64,000 bases of DNA from Excoecaria cochinchinensis (taxonomy: Eukaryota; Streptophyta; Magnoliopsida; Malpighiales; Euphorbiaceae): contig CANTUQ010000077.1 of the NCBI GenBank assembly GCA_947683425.1, forward strand, positions 3,279,001 to 3,343,000, in the 5' to 3' direction. A program made the position numbers and the translations under genes. Of this stretch, positions 33,282-47,448 are shown in pieces (positions within the stretch are counted from its first letter, which is position 1; every line of letters starts with the position of its first letter). Below the pieces are notes generated by a model. That model worked only from the letters and a program-made list of their open reading frames with translations. It ran no database searches and was not told the DNA's origin.

Positions 33282-34310
33282 AGCGGTAGTGCCATGATCG
33301 TGCTAACCCTCTATGGAGTGGTAGTGCCGTCATCGTGCTAACCCTTCTGAGATGTGAAGTGGTAGTGTCGTGGTCGTACTAACATTCCGTAGAATGGTAG
33401 TGCCGCCATCATGCTAACCCTTCTGAGATGTGAAGTGGTAGTGTCGTGATCGTGCTAACCCTCCGTGGAGTGGTAGTGCCGTCATCGTGCTAACCCTTCT
33501 GAAGTGATAGTGCTGTGGTCGTGCTAACCTTTCGTAGAATGGTAGTGCCGCCATTGTGTTAACCCTTCTGAGATTGAAGTGGTAGTGTCGTGATCATGCT
33601 AACTCTCCGTGGAGTGGTTTTGCCGTCATCGTGCTAGCAGTTTTGAAGTGGTAGTGCCATGGTCGTGCTAACCTTCCATAGAATGGTAGTGCCGCCATCA
33701 TGCTAACCCTTCTGAGATGTTAAGTGGTAGTGTCGTGATCGTTCTAACCCTCCATGGAGTGGTAGTGCCATCATCGTGCTAACCTTTTAAAAGTGGTAGT
33801 GCTATGGTCATGCTAACCTTCCATAGAATGGTAGTGCCGCCATCGTGCTAACCCTTCTGAGATTTGAAATGGTTATGTCGTGGTCGTGCTAACCTTCCGT
33901 AAAATGGTAGTGCCGCCATCGTGCTAACCCTTCTGAGATTTGAAGTGGTAGTGTTGTGATCGTGCTAACCCTCCGTGGAGTGGTAGTGCCGTCATCGTGC
34001 TAACCCTTCTCAGATTTGAAGTGGTAGTGTCGTGTTGTGCTAACCTTCCGTAGAATGGTGGTGCCGCCATCGTGCTAACCCTTCTGAAGTGGTAGTGCCA
34101 TGGTCGTGCTAACCTTCCGTAGAATGGTAGTGCCGCCATCGTGCTAACCCTTCTAAGATTTAAAGTGGTAATGTCGTGATCGTGCTAACCCTCCGTGGAG
34201 GGGTAGTGTCGTCATCGTTCTAACCGTTCTAAAGTGGTAGTGCCGTGGTCGTGCTACTCTTCCGTAGAATGGTAGTGCCGCCATCGTGCTAACCCTTTTA
34301 AGATTTGAAG
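33282..34310. repeat. 36-41 bp minisatellite in the 3' untranslated region of the minus-strand Tat element (unit 2)
   Basis: Same array as 14571-15600 with the same unit order and scattered substitutions, so it has not expanded or contracted by whole units since the duplication. Confidence 0.92.
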
Positions 34311-35487
34311 CGATGCCCCCTGAGAGGTCTTTGGATTTGATGCTTGGATTAATGTTTGGATTGATATTAGGATTGATGTAGCCACTCGCCTTTTGCCAGT
34401 GTCCGCATCAAATCTCTCTTACTGCAAAATTGGAAAGCCAAATATGCAGGAAAAATGGTGAGCATGCACGTGAAATGTATGTGTCATGCAGAAATCCAGG
34501 ATAAGAATTCATCTAAGTGGACTAAGAGATGACAGCTAGGTTGGTTGCAATTTGTGATAGGATCTATGCCTTTTGAAGCTACTTTTGAATTTCGTGCCTT
34601 TGGGTTTATGAGGTTCTCATCTAATACCTGTAGTCATTTTTTATTTTTTAAGGTAGTGCGTCCCTTGTGGATTTTTACACTAGCTTTTCTTAGCGGAAAA
34701 TGCGTCCTTTGCGGATTTTCACATAACCCTACGCCTTATTTTTGCCTGGAATGGACCCAACCCAATCCAGCGGCTTTTTTTTTTCTTTTTTTTTTTAAGG
34801 ACAGACTGCCTGTTTCCAGGCTTTCACCCTATCCTTTTGCCTAACTTTTGCTTAGAGAGCCAATTACGGTTTTCATCTCTAACGGCCTTTTTTTTTGGCA
34901 AATTGTAAAAGAGGCTAAGTTATTACTAGAGATTCTTCAAGGGTTATTGGCGTGTACTTATGCCCTAAATCATATTTGTATGAGCTTGATTCTTCTCATG
35001 ATGGTGCTGCAGAATTGGATTCACAATTGATAATAGGATGAGTCCGCTGAAAGACCCGAGTGGTGAGAGTAGAAGAGGGTAGATAGTAAACGACTTTGAT
35101 CATGCAAAGAGAACTGCTCTAATCATATCAACATATTATGGCATAAATGCACATGTTTCAGTTTGATTTCATTACACATGATCATTATTTGACATTAATC
35201 TCAAAAATACAAAACCTCATCTAATCTCGGGATGGATCTTGAAAGCATCAAACTGCTGTTATCAATCAGCCCTCTCGAATTTTCATGATTGAAGATTTTC
35301 TCTCAGCCCTTAATTTTTGCCCATAATGCTTTTTTTTTTCCCTGGCAGGGCACCAAATTTTAGCAAGATCACCCATTTTTCTGTTTTCGACCGCATGGCA
35401 TTTATTATTTATTTTTCACTTTTTTTAGCCTTTGCCACGGAACCTCCTTCAGTCTGTCGGTGCCGATTGGTTTCTTTGAATTCTCTT
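34311..35487 (-). other. post-integrase/3' region of the minus-strand Tat element (unit 2)
   Basis: Counterpart of 15601-16779; non-coding, with T-runs of different length. Confidence 0.65.
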
Positions 35488-38400
35488 TCATCATTGCTAG
35501 CCGGGATGGCTGCTCCTTTTGACGGTGTCCTTTCTCCCTGCTCCTTTTGACGGTGTCCTTCATCTTGACTCTTGTGTAAACTGGCTGAAGTAGGGAGTTC
35601 TCTATTTGAAACTTAAATGTGAAAGCCCATACTTTCCTTTTGTTGGCTTTGATGGCTTGATTCGGTTACAAGTTAGCCTCAAATGGTTTAGGGCAAGACT
35701 GTGGTTTTTTCCTTTCTCTTCCTTTTTTTTTTTTTTTATTTTTTTGAGGTAGGGACAAGACTTTTTTTTTAAGGTAATTAACTGTCCTTCTAAGTTTGGC
35801 TATAAGGTTCCATGCTTTACTTATCTTGGTTTCAGATGGTTAAAGGTCAATCTTGATTGGCTTTGGAGTGAACATCTCAAATGGTTGGGAGGAAATAAAT
35901 TCTAAGGCTTGGTTCTAATGAGCTATTTATTCTTGTGAAGGCCCAGAGTTTCAACTGTCTGAATTCTAACGTAGCCCTTTAATGAACGGAATTTGATTTT
36001 GCTTGGCTGCACTGTATGCGTCTTAGATGTTGAAGAGGCAAAAGAATGGCTTTTGAAACTTTGCTCGGCGTCATGTTGGCATACTGAAGCAGCAATGTCC
36101 CAATAATGCCCTTGTCATTCCAGGCCCAAGCAAAGGCTTTTTCATTTTTTTTTTTTTTTACATTATCTCTCAAAATTTTCCTCTCTTCAGGAGTTATATC
36201 AGATGCTATCAAGATTTTCTTTGGGTCTTCCAAAATTCCAAGATTAAATACATTTGCATTAGTTAAACTAATGTCAAAAATGAATGCATCATGATCATGT
36301 GAAACAAAACCATTAGAAACATCTTACAAATAAGCAAAATTGTTCTTCTTATTGAAACAACCAACATTGCAAATATTGTCATAAAAAAGATGGTTCTTGG
36401 TAACAAAGACTGAAAAAAGAACATAATCTTCATTGTTTTCATCTCCACTCTCACTAGTGGATTAATCTACTGCCGCCATGGGAATCCCTTCTTCACTCAC
36501 CTCCGGACAGGTGATAGCGACATACTCTTCTCCATATAGCTCTTACAATGCATGCCACTCAGGTGGACCAGACCTGATCATATACATGCTGGAGGGACTA
36601 TATTATAGCCTGCATTTTTCTTCTTCTCTCTCTTCTCAGGATCCTGTTTGGTGTCAATAAGATCTTGGATCTTATTCCTCAAAGTTCGATAATAATCCGT
36701 CACGTGCCCAATGTACTGATGGTAGGTGCAGTACTGGTCATCTCTATGCCCTGGCCATCCATAATTTATAGCTGGCCTAAGTGGCAATGGTCTCAGCTTG
36801 CCCTCCTTCATCAATCTCTCTAGTACCCAGGATAGAGAGCGGCCTAAATTGGAATAGTACCTCTGACCCTGCCCAACCTCGATAGCTGAAACCTTGGCCG
36901 TCTTACCATTTCTGTTATTATTGCTTCCAGCACCGCCTAATTTGTATCCTGACTAGTTCTCGAAACCTTTCCCAGCAAAATTATTTTGGCTTGCTTTCTT
37001 TGCTAGGTAAGCCCCTTCAGCCTCTACAACAATGTCTTTCATCATTGCCAGCCGGGATGGCTGCTCCATTTGACGGTATCCTTTCTCTCTTTTTTTTTTC
37101 TTTTTTTTTCACCAAAGGCTTCATATTGACTTTTGTGTAAACTAGCTGAAGTAGTGATTTCTCTATTTGAAACTTAACTATAAAAGCCCATACTTTCCTT
37201 TTGTTGGCTTTGATGGCTCGATTAGGTTATAAGTTAGCCTCAAATGGTTTAGGGCAAGACTGTGGTTTTTTTCTTTCTCTTCTTTTTTTTTTATTTTTTT
37301 GAGGTAGGGGCAAGACTTTTTTTTGAGGTAATTAGCTGTCCTTCTAAGTTTGGCTATAAGGTTCCATGCTTTACTTATCTTGGTTTCAAATGCTTAAAGG
37401 TCAATCTTGATTAGCTTTGGAGTGAACATCTCAAATGGTTGGGAGGAAATAAATTCTAAGGCTTGGTTCTAATAAGCTATATATTCTTGTGAAGGCCCAG
37501 AGTTTCAACTATCTAACTTCTGATATAGCCCTTTAATGAACGGAGTTTGATTTTGCTTGGCTACACTGTATACGTCCTAGATATTGAGGAGGCAAAGGAA
37601 TGACTTTTGAAACTTTACTCGTCGTCATGTTGGCATTTTGAAGCAGCGATGTCCCAACAATGCCCTTATCATTCCAGGTCTAAGCAAAGGCTTTTTTGTT
37701 TTTGACATTATCTGTCAGAATTTTTCTCTTTTCAGGAGTTATATCAGATGCTATTAAGATTTTCTTTGGGTCTTCTAAAATCCCGATATTAAATATAGTT
37801 GCATTAGTTAAATAAATGTAAAAAATGAATACATCGTGATCATGTGAAATGAAACCATTGGAAACATCATACAAATTAGCAAAATTGTTCTTCTTATTGA
37901 AACAACCAACATTGCAAATATTGTCATAAAAAATATGGTTTTTGGAATAATAACAAAGACTAAAAAAAGAATATAATCTTCATTGTTTTCATCTCCACTC
38001 TCACTAGTGGATTAATCTACTACCGCCAATGGAAACCCTTCTTCACTCGCCTCTCGATAGGTGATAGCAACATATTCTTCTCCATACAGCTCTTACAATG
38101 CATGCCACTCGGGTAAACCAGACCCGATCATATACGTGGTGGAGGGACTATATTATAGCCTGCCTTTTTCTTCTTCTCTCTCTTCTCAAGATCTATGATC
38201 TGTTTGGTGTCAATAAGATCTTGGATCTTGTTCCTTAAAGTTCAGCAATAATCCCTCAGGTGCCCAGTGTCCTGATGGTAGGCGCAGTACTAGTCATCTC
38301 TGTGCCCTGGCTATCCCTGATTCATAGCTGGCCTAAGTGGCAATGGTCTTAGCTTGCCCTCCTTAATCAATCTCTCCAGTATCCAGGATAAAGAGCGGCC

Positions 38401-38595
38401 TAAATTAGAATAGTACCTCTGACCCTGTCCAACCTCGGTAGCTGAAACCTCGGCCGTCTAATTATTTCTGTTATTACTGCTTACAGTATCGCCTGATTTG
38501 TATCCTGATTGGTTCCCGAAACCTTTCACAGCAAAATTATTTTGGCTTGCTTTCTTTGCTAGGTAAGCCCCTTTAGCCTCTACAACAATGTCTTT
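35488..38595. repeat. 1.55-kb tandem duplication inside gag (unit 2)
   Basis: Left unit 35488-37038, right unit 37039-38595, same junction as in unit 1 (18327/18328). Confidence 0.9.
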
Positions 38596-39793
38596 AAGTG
38601 ACTCTCAATCTCTGAGCCCCTTAAAGCTAAGCATGTCCCTCGAGTAAGGGCGGGAGTTCCTGATAAATAACCTGATCTGGTCAGCAGTGTCAGGCTTTCA
38701 CTTTATCTCCATGACCCTATTCCTCTATTTGGTGAGGTATTCATGGAATAACTCATCACTCCTTTGCTGTAAAAGTTCGAGGTCGTTTAAGGTGAACTCT
38801 ATTATAGTGTTGCAGTCATACTGCTTCATGAACTCCTCAGTCAAAAGGACCCATGATACCAATCTACTGTCGGACCCACCAGACTAAGGCAAAAATATTC
38901 CACCTTCTGTTTCTTGCTCAACCCTGTGCCTTTCATTACCAGGGTATACTGCTTGATGTGTGCGGATGGGTCCGAAGTACCATCGAACTTCGGTAGCTCA
39001 GGCATCTTGAACCTTTGGGGCAGCAGCTCTTCATCCCCCATATCTCTATCTTTAGGGTTGACCCCCTTCCCAGATGAAAACATGCGGGTGATCGCCTCAA
39101 TTTGCTGTCTCATCCCTCTTATTGTCTCATCTTCTACCCTGAGTGCTCTGGCCTTCACAACTTGAGGTGCTATTACCTCTTCATCTTCCTTCTCCATCAT
39201 GAAATTCTCATTGGGATTGGGGATCCTTTCCCTTCTTGGCTCAATAGGCACAGCAGCTTTATACTCATTGACAGGTTGATTGGCAGCATCACTAACAAAA
39301 GGAGCCCTCTGCCAGCAGGTAGTTCGACTTGCCCCCCAGCATGGACTATTGGTGGTTATGGAGCGACAGGTTCTTGTGGAGCAGGAGGATGAGCAATCTT
39401 GTCGGCCATGGTGCCCATCATATCTAACATCCTCCGTTCAAAGTCTTCTAGTCTCCTAGCAAGGTCTTGAGTGGTTAATACTCCGATTTCTTCTGCCATC
39501 GATGATTCACTGATTGACGAGAGTGATTCAGTATCCCAGTCAAACACTAATTTCGGTAACTCAAGGAGCAAATTTGTCCTTACTAGCCGACCGTCGGAAC
39601 CTCTAGTCCACTTACATGAATCTATGATGGCTAAAAGATTAAAATTGTCAGAATGATATATGAATGACATATACAATGCATGATCGCATGTTATGCAACA
39701 TTCACACAGATATACAAGCAAATAGACCCTTCTAACCTTATTACTCCCAAACATAAGGTAATGCGGTCTCTTTCCTAGGTGGGATTGATCCAT
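35488..39793 (-). pseudogene. gag of the minus-strand Tat element (unit 2, 5' end retained)
   Basis: Read from 39793 down. The N-terminal part includes M-D-Q-S...R-R-L-E-D-F-E-R-R-M-L-D near 39480-39400. A capsid-like segment at 39251-38841 contains M-P-E-L-P-K-F-D-G-T-S-D-P and D-W-Y, typical of Tat gag. At 38844-38760 it continues into E-F-M-K-Q-Y-D as in unit 1. The zinc-knuckle-like C-x2-H-x4-G-H motif recurs in each half of the 1.55-kb duplication (35488-37038 and 37039-38595). Many stops. The protein would package element RNA; here it is dead. Confidence 0.87.
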
Positions 39794-40395
39794 GGGTAAA
39801 TAGGGAACCCAAAGGACGCCTATCGTGCTCAGCGAAAAATCGACAGCATAACATCTCTTAATTAATGCGCATACATATGAATTTTAGCCTTTATGTATTT
39901 AAACACTTCGACCACATTAAGATAGGCCCACCGGGCCATGAAAGCCTTTGATAAAAGACCATTTAATTTGGTTGATTTTATTCAATATATAATGGTCCAC
40001 ATAGCAAGCATCGTATTAAGGTACATGTCACTTAGGGGAAGTATCTATTGCCATTACATGAGCTTTAGTCAAAGGATGATGATACTTTAGGGCTATCCAA
40101 GCATGGTCCCTGCCAACGAGTCTAGCTCATTACGAGCATAATGACCGATCGAGTCTCCATTTAATATACTATAAGGTACGAGGCTTGGGCTGGTGATTAT
40201 CCTTAACACTTTCCTACATTGAGTGAACGTAGGGTCGTGCTTAAGGATCGCACCGGGGTTAATAGAAGGTACAAACTAGCATAGATCTAAGGCTCTAATG
40301 ATATGCAATGAAATTTCAAAAAGGGATTAAATTTTTAAATTAAAGCTCAATTATATGTTTTAACCAAGGAACTTTTGAAGCGAAGTCTCAAGTAG
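39794..40395 (-). other. 5' leader of the minus-strand Tat element
   Basis: Between PBS and gag in element sense. No gene; holds short inverted segments around 40195-40260 (CACTTTCCTACATTGAGTG, AACGTAGGGTCG). Only present in unit 2. Confidence 0.6.
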
Positions 40396-40413
40396 TCCCT
40401 AGCCGAGTCGCCA
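40396..40413 (-). other. primer binding site, minus strand, tRNA-Arg type
   Basis: Minus-strand TGGCGACTCGGCTAGGGA, one base after the LTR end. It resembles the TGGCGACTCTGCTGGGGA site, complementary to a tRNA-Arg 3' end, that is usual in Tat/Ogre elements (from memory). It fixes the orientation and identifies 40415-42791 as the 5' LTR. Confidence 0.8.
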
Positions 40414-40414
40414 C

Positions 40415-42791
<2,377 letters not shown>

Positions 42792-42796
42792 AGTGT

Positions 42797-43404
42797 ATAT
42801 TCTCTAAATGAGGGACTAAATTCTACCTACTTATTTTTTGTATTTTTGGGACTGTATGCACTAACTACTAAGTGTAAACTATGTTAATCATTATAAAAAT
42901 ACATAAGGAAATAATGAAAAAAAAAGGGGGCAAAGAACAATGGACTTATGAACATGCCCCCATCTGACTGAAATTTTAGGACCAAATTAGATTAAATTGG
43001 ATGTTTAATTATTGTATAGAATAAGTGCACAAATGAAATTGTTGCTTGGGGCCTGGGGCCTGTCCCATTATTTTGTATTTTCATGCAGGGAGTTGGGCAC
43101 ATCCTTGCAGGGATGCTGCCCAAATTTTTTAATTTTAACTTTCTGGTTGGGCACATCCTTGCCAGTATGCTGCCTTAATTTTTCTGGAATTTTCAAATAG
43201 TTGTTTGGGGCCTAAGGCCTATCCATTTATTTGCGGTTTTGTGTAAGAAGTTGGGCACATCCTTACCGGGATGCTGCCCGAATTTTTTGGAAAGTCACAT
43301 CCTTGTCAGGATGCTGACAAAATTTGCAAAAATTTTTAATCTTTTGATTAGCTTACTTGTGATGCAAAACTAACTTTTAATTTTTTTTTTTTTTTTTTTT
43401 TAGG
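42797..43404 (+). other. 3' part of the ORF+ intron
   Basis: Contains imperfect direct repeats of GTTGGGCACATCCTTGCxGGGATGCTGCCC (near 43091, 43147, 43251, 43290) and a 20-plus T tract before the acceptor TAG at 43401-43403. The intron of the right-edge cassette (63440-63610) has the same repeats in the same position. Confidence 0.65.
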
Positions 43405-45104
43405 ATGCCTCCACGACGCAATGTCCCTCAGGATCTGGCCGACCATTCAGGCTCCCGAGTGGATGAGGGACTAGGCTAGGAGGAGTTTTCGAGCCTTGGC
43501 ACACGTGCAGTTTCGCGCCAGCCGCTTTATTTCTAGGCCATTTCTGCAGAGCATGGGGATGCTCGAGGAGGTCGACGTGCTTATAGGGTCGGCAGGATGG
43601 ATAGAGTTTTTATGGCCTTCATTTCAAACCCATCCCGAGGTAGTCAAATAGTTCTTGGCCACTCTTAAGGAGGGGGTCATCCAGTTCTGGATCAGATGAT
43701 ACCATTATAACATCACACACCTGACCTTTTCACAGGCCATGGGGCTCCCTAACAGAGATGATGTGATGATTCCTTGGAGAGCTGTTCGGAGTCAGCATTG
43801 GGAGACGATCGCCATGTCAGGGGTACAACATGATCATAACACAGTGAATAGCATAGTGCTTTCATCTTAGGCTCTACGATACATACACAGGGTTCTCTCC
43901 AGTTCGTATTTGGGATGGGCAGGCAATTCGGGATCAATGAATGGAGTCGAGATTTGGATTTTGTGGGCAATGGCAGCAAGCCGATGCCTTAATATTAGCC
44001 ATGAGATATTGGCTAACCTGGTCAGGGTCTCACGGGGGACAGCCCCTACTATATGGGCCGGGGAAGTGGTTACTAGGTTGCTTCTTTATCTGAGAGTTGA
44101 CCCTGGGAGACATGGACCTCCACTTGATGAGAATATTTATGTGGATGCATCGGCGGCTCAGACCATGGGTATGATTGCACAGGTAATCGATCTCCTGGAG
44201 GAGTACCGCTTGCTTATGATGGCAGAAACTAGGCGCATATTCGGTCTCCCTCCACTCCAGCCAGCAAAGGAGGCCCCAAAAGAGCTCCAGATGGAGGAGC
44301 AGCCTCTGCAGCAACCCCAGCCTCAGAAGGCACAGCCCATACAGATGCCTCCACAGTAGCCTCAGCCGAAGGAGGAGGCGCCTCAAACTCCATTTGACAT
44401 GGGTATCGAGTTCAGTATGGATGACTTATTGGTCACCCCTCCGTCGCAAAGAGTACAGAGTTCCACTCCACCACCATCATCGCGAGTCCAGTGTTTTGAG
44501 CTTCAGGAGACCGGAAGGTTACACCCCTATATCAGGCCAGGACACCCGAGGGCATCCACCTTCACAGCACCTCCACCGTCAAAGCACTGGGTAGAGCCAG
44601 CACATCCTAGTCCATCGCCATCTCCACAGTCAGCTCAGCCTAATATCATTGCTACTATTATCGCCGCTATGGAGTGATGGCAGGAGGAGAGAGATCGAGT
44701 CCTGCTCGAGCACCTCAATCGGCAGGAGGAGAGAGATTGAGCTTACCTTGAGCATCTAGGCCAACAAGAGAGGGTCATAGAGGAGTTGAGGCATAGTTTT
44801 GGTGCCTCCGAGGCTGCAGCAGCCCAGAGGGTAGATAATGCCGTGCATATAGTCTACAAATCAGTCACTGCTCTCAGATTCTGGATAGAGGCATTAGAGG
44901 GCTCCATACCGACCATATCTACATCTATTAGGGAGTTCAGAGAGTAGACAGAGGCCAGACTCACAGGTATCAGAGACGCAACCGGACATCAGACCACGAG
45001 CTTAGCGAAGGCCTTTACGGAGCTGGGTGGCATAGTCAGAGGCACTCTAGAGTTCTTTGGGGTTTGTGCTCAGCCGTTCCTCAACGAATATGCTCAGGTC
45101 CAGT
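43405..45104 (+). pseudogene. ORF+ exon 2, Athila ORF1-like accessory protein, N-terminal and central part
   Basis: ATG at 43405 follows the acceptor and is placed identically in the right-edge copy (63681), which fixes the start. Recognisable segments: F-R-A-S-R and G-M-L-E-E-V-D near 43520-43580, E/F-L-A-T-L near 43650, L-R-Y-I-H-R-V-L near 43873-43900, and a long open stretch 43910-44359 ending in a Q/P-rich region. A glutamate- and leucine-rich, probably coiled-coil segment follows at 44670-45100. The pattern is that of the Athila ORF1 protein (Pfam ATHILA, from memory; medium confidence). Stops at about 43468, 43649 and 43869 and a frameshift near 43475 disable it. A CACTA element splits it after 45104; it resumes at 50443. 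Confidence 0.6.
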
Positions 45105-45129
45105 CACTATAAGAAAATTAAATTTTAAC

Positions 45130-45395
45130 GACCAAAATTTAACGAAAGGATAAAAATTCGGTCATTAAAATATACAAATAACGAAGGAAAATTAATCCGG
45201 TCATTAGTTCTTAAATATTATTATTATATAACGAGGGGATTAAATCCGGTCATTAAAACAATAAAAGTTTAGTCATTAAAATTTATAAATAACGAAAAGA
45301 AATTAATCCGATCATTAGTTCTTAAATTTTATTATTATATAGCGAAGGGATTAAATTCGGTTGCTAAAACAATAAAAATCCGGTGGTTAATAATT
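45130..45395. repeat. CACTA subterminal repeats, left
   Basis: About eight copies of AACGA(C/A)(C/G)-type and CGGTCATTA/CGGTTGCTA motifs in both orientations, about 20-60 bp apart, typical binding-site arrays of CACTA transposases. Confidence 0.8.
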
Positions 45396-45484
45396 GGCGG
45401 GACTTATCTTTACCGCGAAAATAAAACATTACCCATCCCCTTTTTCCAATTTGCGTACAAAATACATTTTGTCTCTCAAAGTGG

Positions 45485-45665
45485 ACGATGCCCCCTGGTG
45501 CCTGGATCGCCGCACGGCCTCACTGCCGCACCGCCTCAGAGCCATTGCGGGTCACGTCTGCATTGCGTCTGCCTTGCCTCGCATCGCGTCGGCCTTGCCT
45601 CGCTGCCTCTCCTCGCCCCTATCACGCATTGCATCTGCCTATGCTAGCCGCCGCAAGCAGAAGAG
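45485..45665. other. GC-rich segment upstream of the captured DUF538 exon
   Basis: Sharp GC island in an AT-rich element with short direct repeats (GCCTTGCCTCGC twice, near 45562-45603). It may be the captured promoter or 5' untranslated region of the DUF538 gene, or a fragment of a third gene. The overlapping ORFs in this stretch have no recognisable domain. Confidence 0.4.
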
Positions 45666-45716
45666 AGGCAAACAAACCAATCCTTTCTTTCTACCCATCT
45701 AAAGAGAAAGTGAGAA

Positions 45717-46552
45717 ATGGAGAAAGCACTTACAAAAGTTAGCAGCTTTAAAGTTGGGAGCTCATGGATCTCAAAGAAAGCCAAGGAAGAGCTCTCTAAC
45801 ATTACTGAAGACATCACAGTGAGTTTTCGATGATTCTTCTTTACTCTCTCTCTGATGTTGATTTTTGCCAATGTGGTCACTAGTATTGTAATCTGGGTTA
45901 CATGATTTGTACAAATTTCATTCTTCCTTCTGTTAATCCTGAATAGATCTCTGGATTTTCCTAGAAAATGAAAGAATTTGGAAATTGGTTTTTGATTTAG
46001 TCAATAAAGCTAACAAATTTAAAATGCAAAGGTTTTTGGATTTCAAGCCACTAAATTTGGTTCCTTTTTTTTTGGCTTTTGTTGTGGCTAATTTTGTTGC
46101 AGGGATTTCAAAATGTTATTCAATTTCTTAATTTGTCTTTCCATTTGCTTCTAGATTGGTCGCATTTGTAATTAATTAGATTCAACATCACTAGATATTA
46201 GCATCTGAAGAAAAGAGGAGAGAGAAGAGGAATGGAAACTAACATCTTACTAGTTAGCTGGAACATTATTTGTTTTTTATTGGAACTATACAAAAGTTAA
46301 GTTAGGCTAAGTGTCATCATATGAAAATCATCATTCAGTCAATATAAGTTTAAATTGCCTAATAACAAGGAGATTTAGGATTTCATTTTAGTTTCCAGTC
46401 AAACAGGTTTTCTCCAATACTATCTGATATTATGTAGAGATTTCATTCCTTGTAAAGTAAATTCTACTTCTTCCTAATTTTTTCCTTGTGATTGCAGACT
46501 TTCTCTAATACTGTTGAAGAGAAGGCAAAATGGATTTTCAACAAGCTGAAAG
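45717..46552 (+). pseudogene. captured fragment of a plant DUF538-family gene (exons 1 and 2)
   Basis: Exon 1 (45717-45818) encodes 34 residues beginning M-E-K-A-L-T-K-V and is followed by donor GTGAGT. Exon 2 (46498-46552) follows acceptor TTGCAG, encodes T-F-S-N-T-V-E-E-K-A-K-W-I-F-N-K-L-K and ends before GTAATA. This matches the N-terminal extension of a well conserved group of plant DUF538 proteins (recognised from memory). The DUF538 domain proper, which should follow, is missing. Both exons are free of stops and the splice sites look usable, so capture or decay is recent. If spliced onto the next exon at 47449, the message would run into TGA within three codons. Confidence 0.8.
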
Positions 46553-47448
46553 GTAATAAATTATGTTCAGTGCTGCTGCTTGAAAAGGAGAATTTATAAA
46601 TAATAATGCCTCGACTCTTTGTGGCACCACTGTCCTGTTGCCTTTTAACTAAACCATCATGAAATTAGAGAAGATTAATGATGACATACCCACCTCAACA
46701 TATAATGCACTTATCAGTGAGCAATTAATTTTTTTACTTGCCCTTCTATATCATTGGATCTTCTTCCCTCAAGTATCAGATGAGTTTTTATTTCCCCACA
46801 TATATTCTTCTTTGATATATTAAGCCCTTAGCAACTTCAAGTTTTTCCATCCCACAGTTTATGCATAATATGATGATTCATAAGACTATTAGAAATATCT
46901 ATATTTATAATGGTGAAAATTTACAAATCAAGAAATAAATATCTCAATTAGTAGTGTGATCCAATAAATTAAGCTTTAGCCAGCGAAATCAACAAGAACT
47001 TAACAAGCGAACTATATTCAACATTTAGTTGAGGTTTCAAACACTTAATTAGGATAGAACTTTGGTTTATTAGGAATCAAAGGCATCCATCTAGAGCTAG
47101 CATTCTAATTCTGTAACCTATCTACAATTAAAAAAAAATCATGAGCCACAGAGCATTAATTTTCTAGATCCTATTCTTCTCATTTTTACTGTATACATGT
47201 CTAGAGTACAATGGAGTATCAGTTCTTATGCATATGTAGAGTACAACAGAGCATTAATTCTGATACTATTTTTCAATTTTATTTTATATTTACTTCTGAA
47301 CTCTTGTGATTTGAAATTCTGCTTTCTTAGATATGACATTTAAATTCAATGGGACTCGCCAATATTTTTTGTGGGACACGTTTAAGATGAACTAGAATCT
47401 GCATATCATATTTTAGGCTTCTGAATTCCTTTTTCCTTTACATTGCAG

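Larger units (their letters stand above)
20149..38844. repeat. large tandem duplication, unit 2
   Basis: Direct repeat of the region ending at 20148. It starts inside plus-strand pol (linker) and ends inside minus-strand gag. The junction at 20148/20149 therefore joins minus-strand gag head-on to plus-strand pol. The two breakpoints share no evident long homology, which favours end joining or replication slippage over simple unequal crossing-over between homologous copies. Confidence 0.93.

Noticed and set aside
33924..34139. Minus-strand ORF with a repeated peptide
   Set aside because: Artefact of the minisatellite; unit lengths vary, so the frame is not kept and the unit-1 copy is not open.
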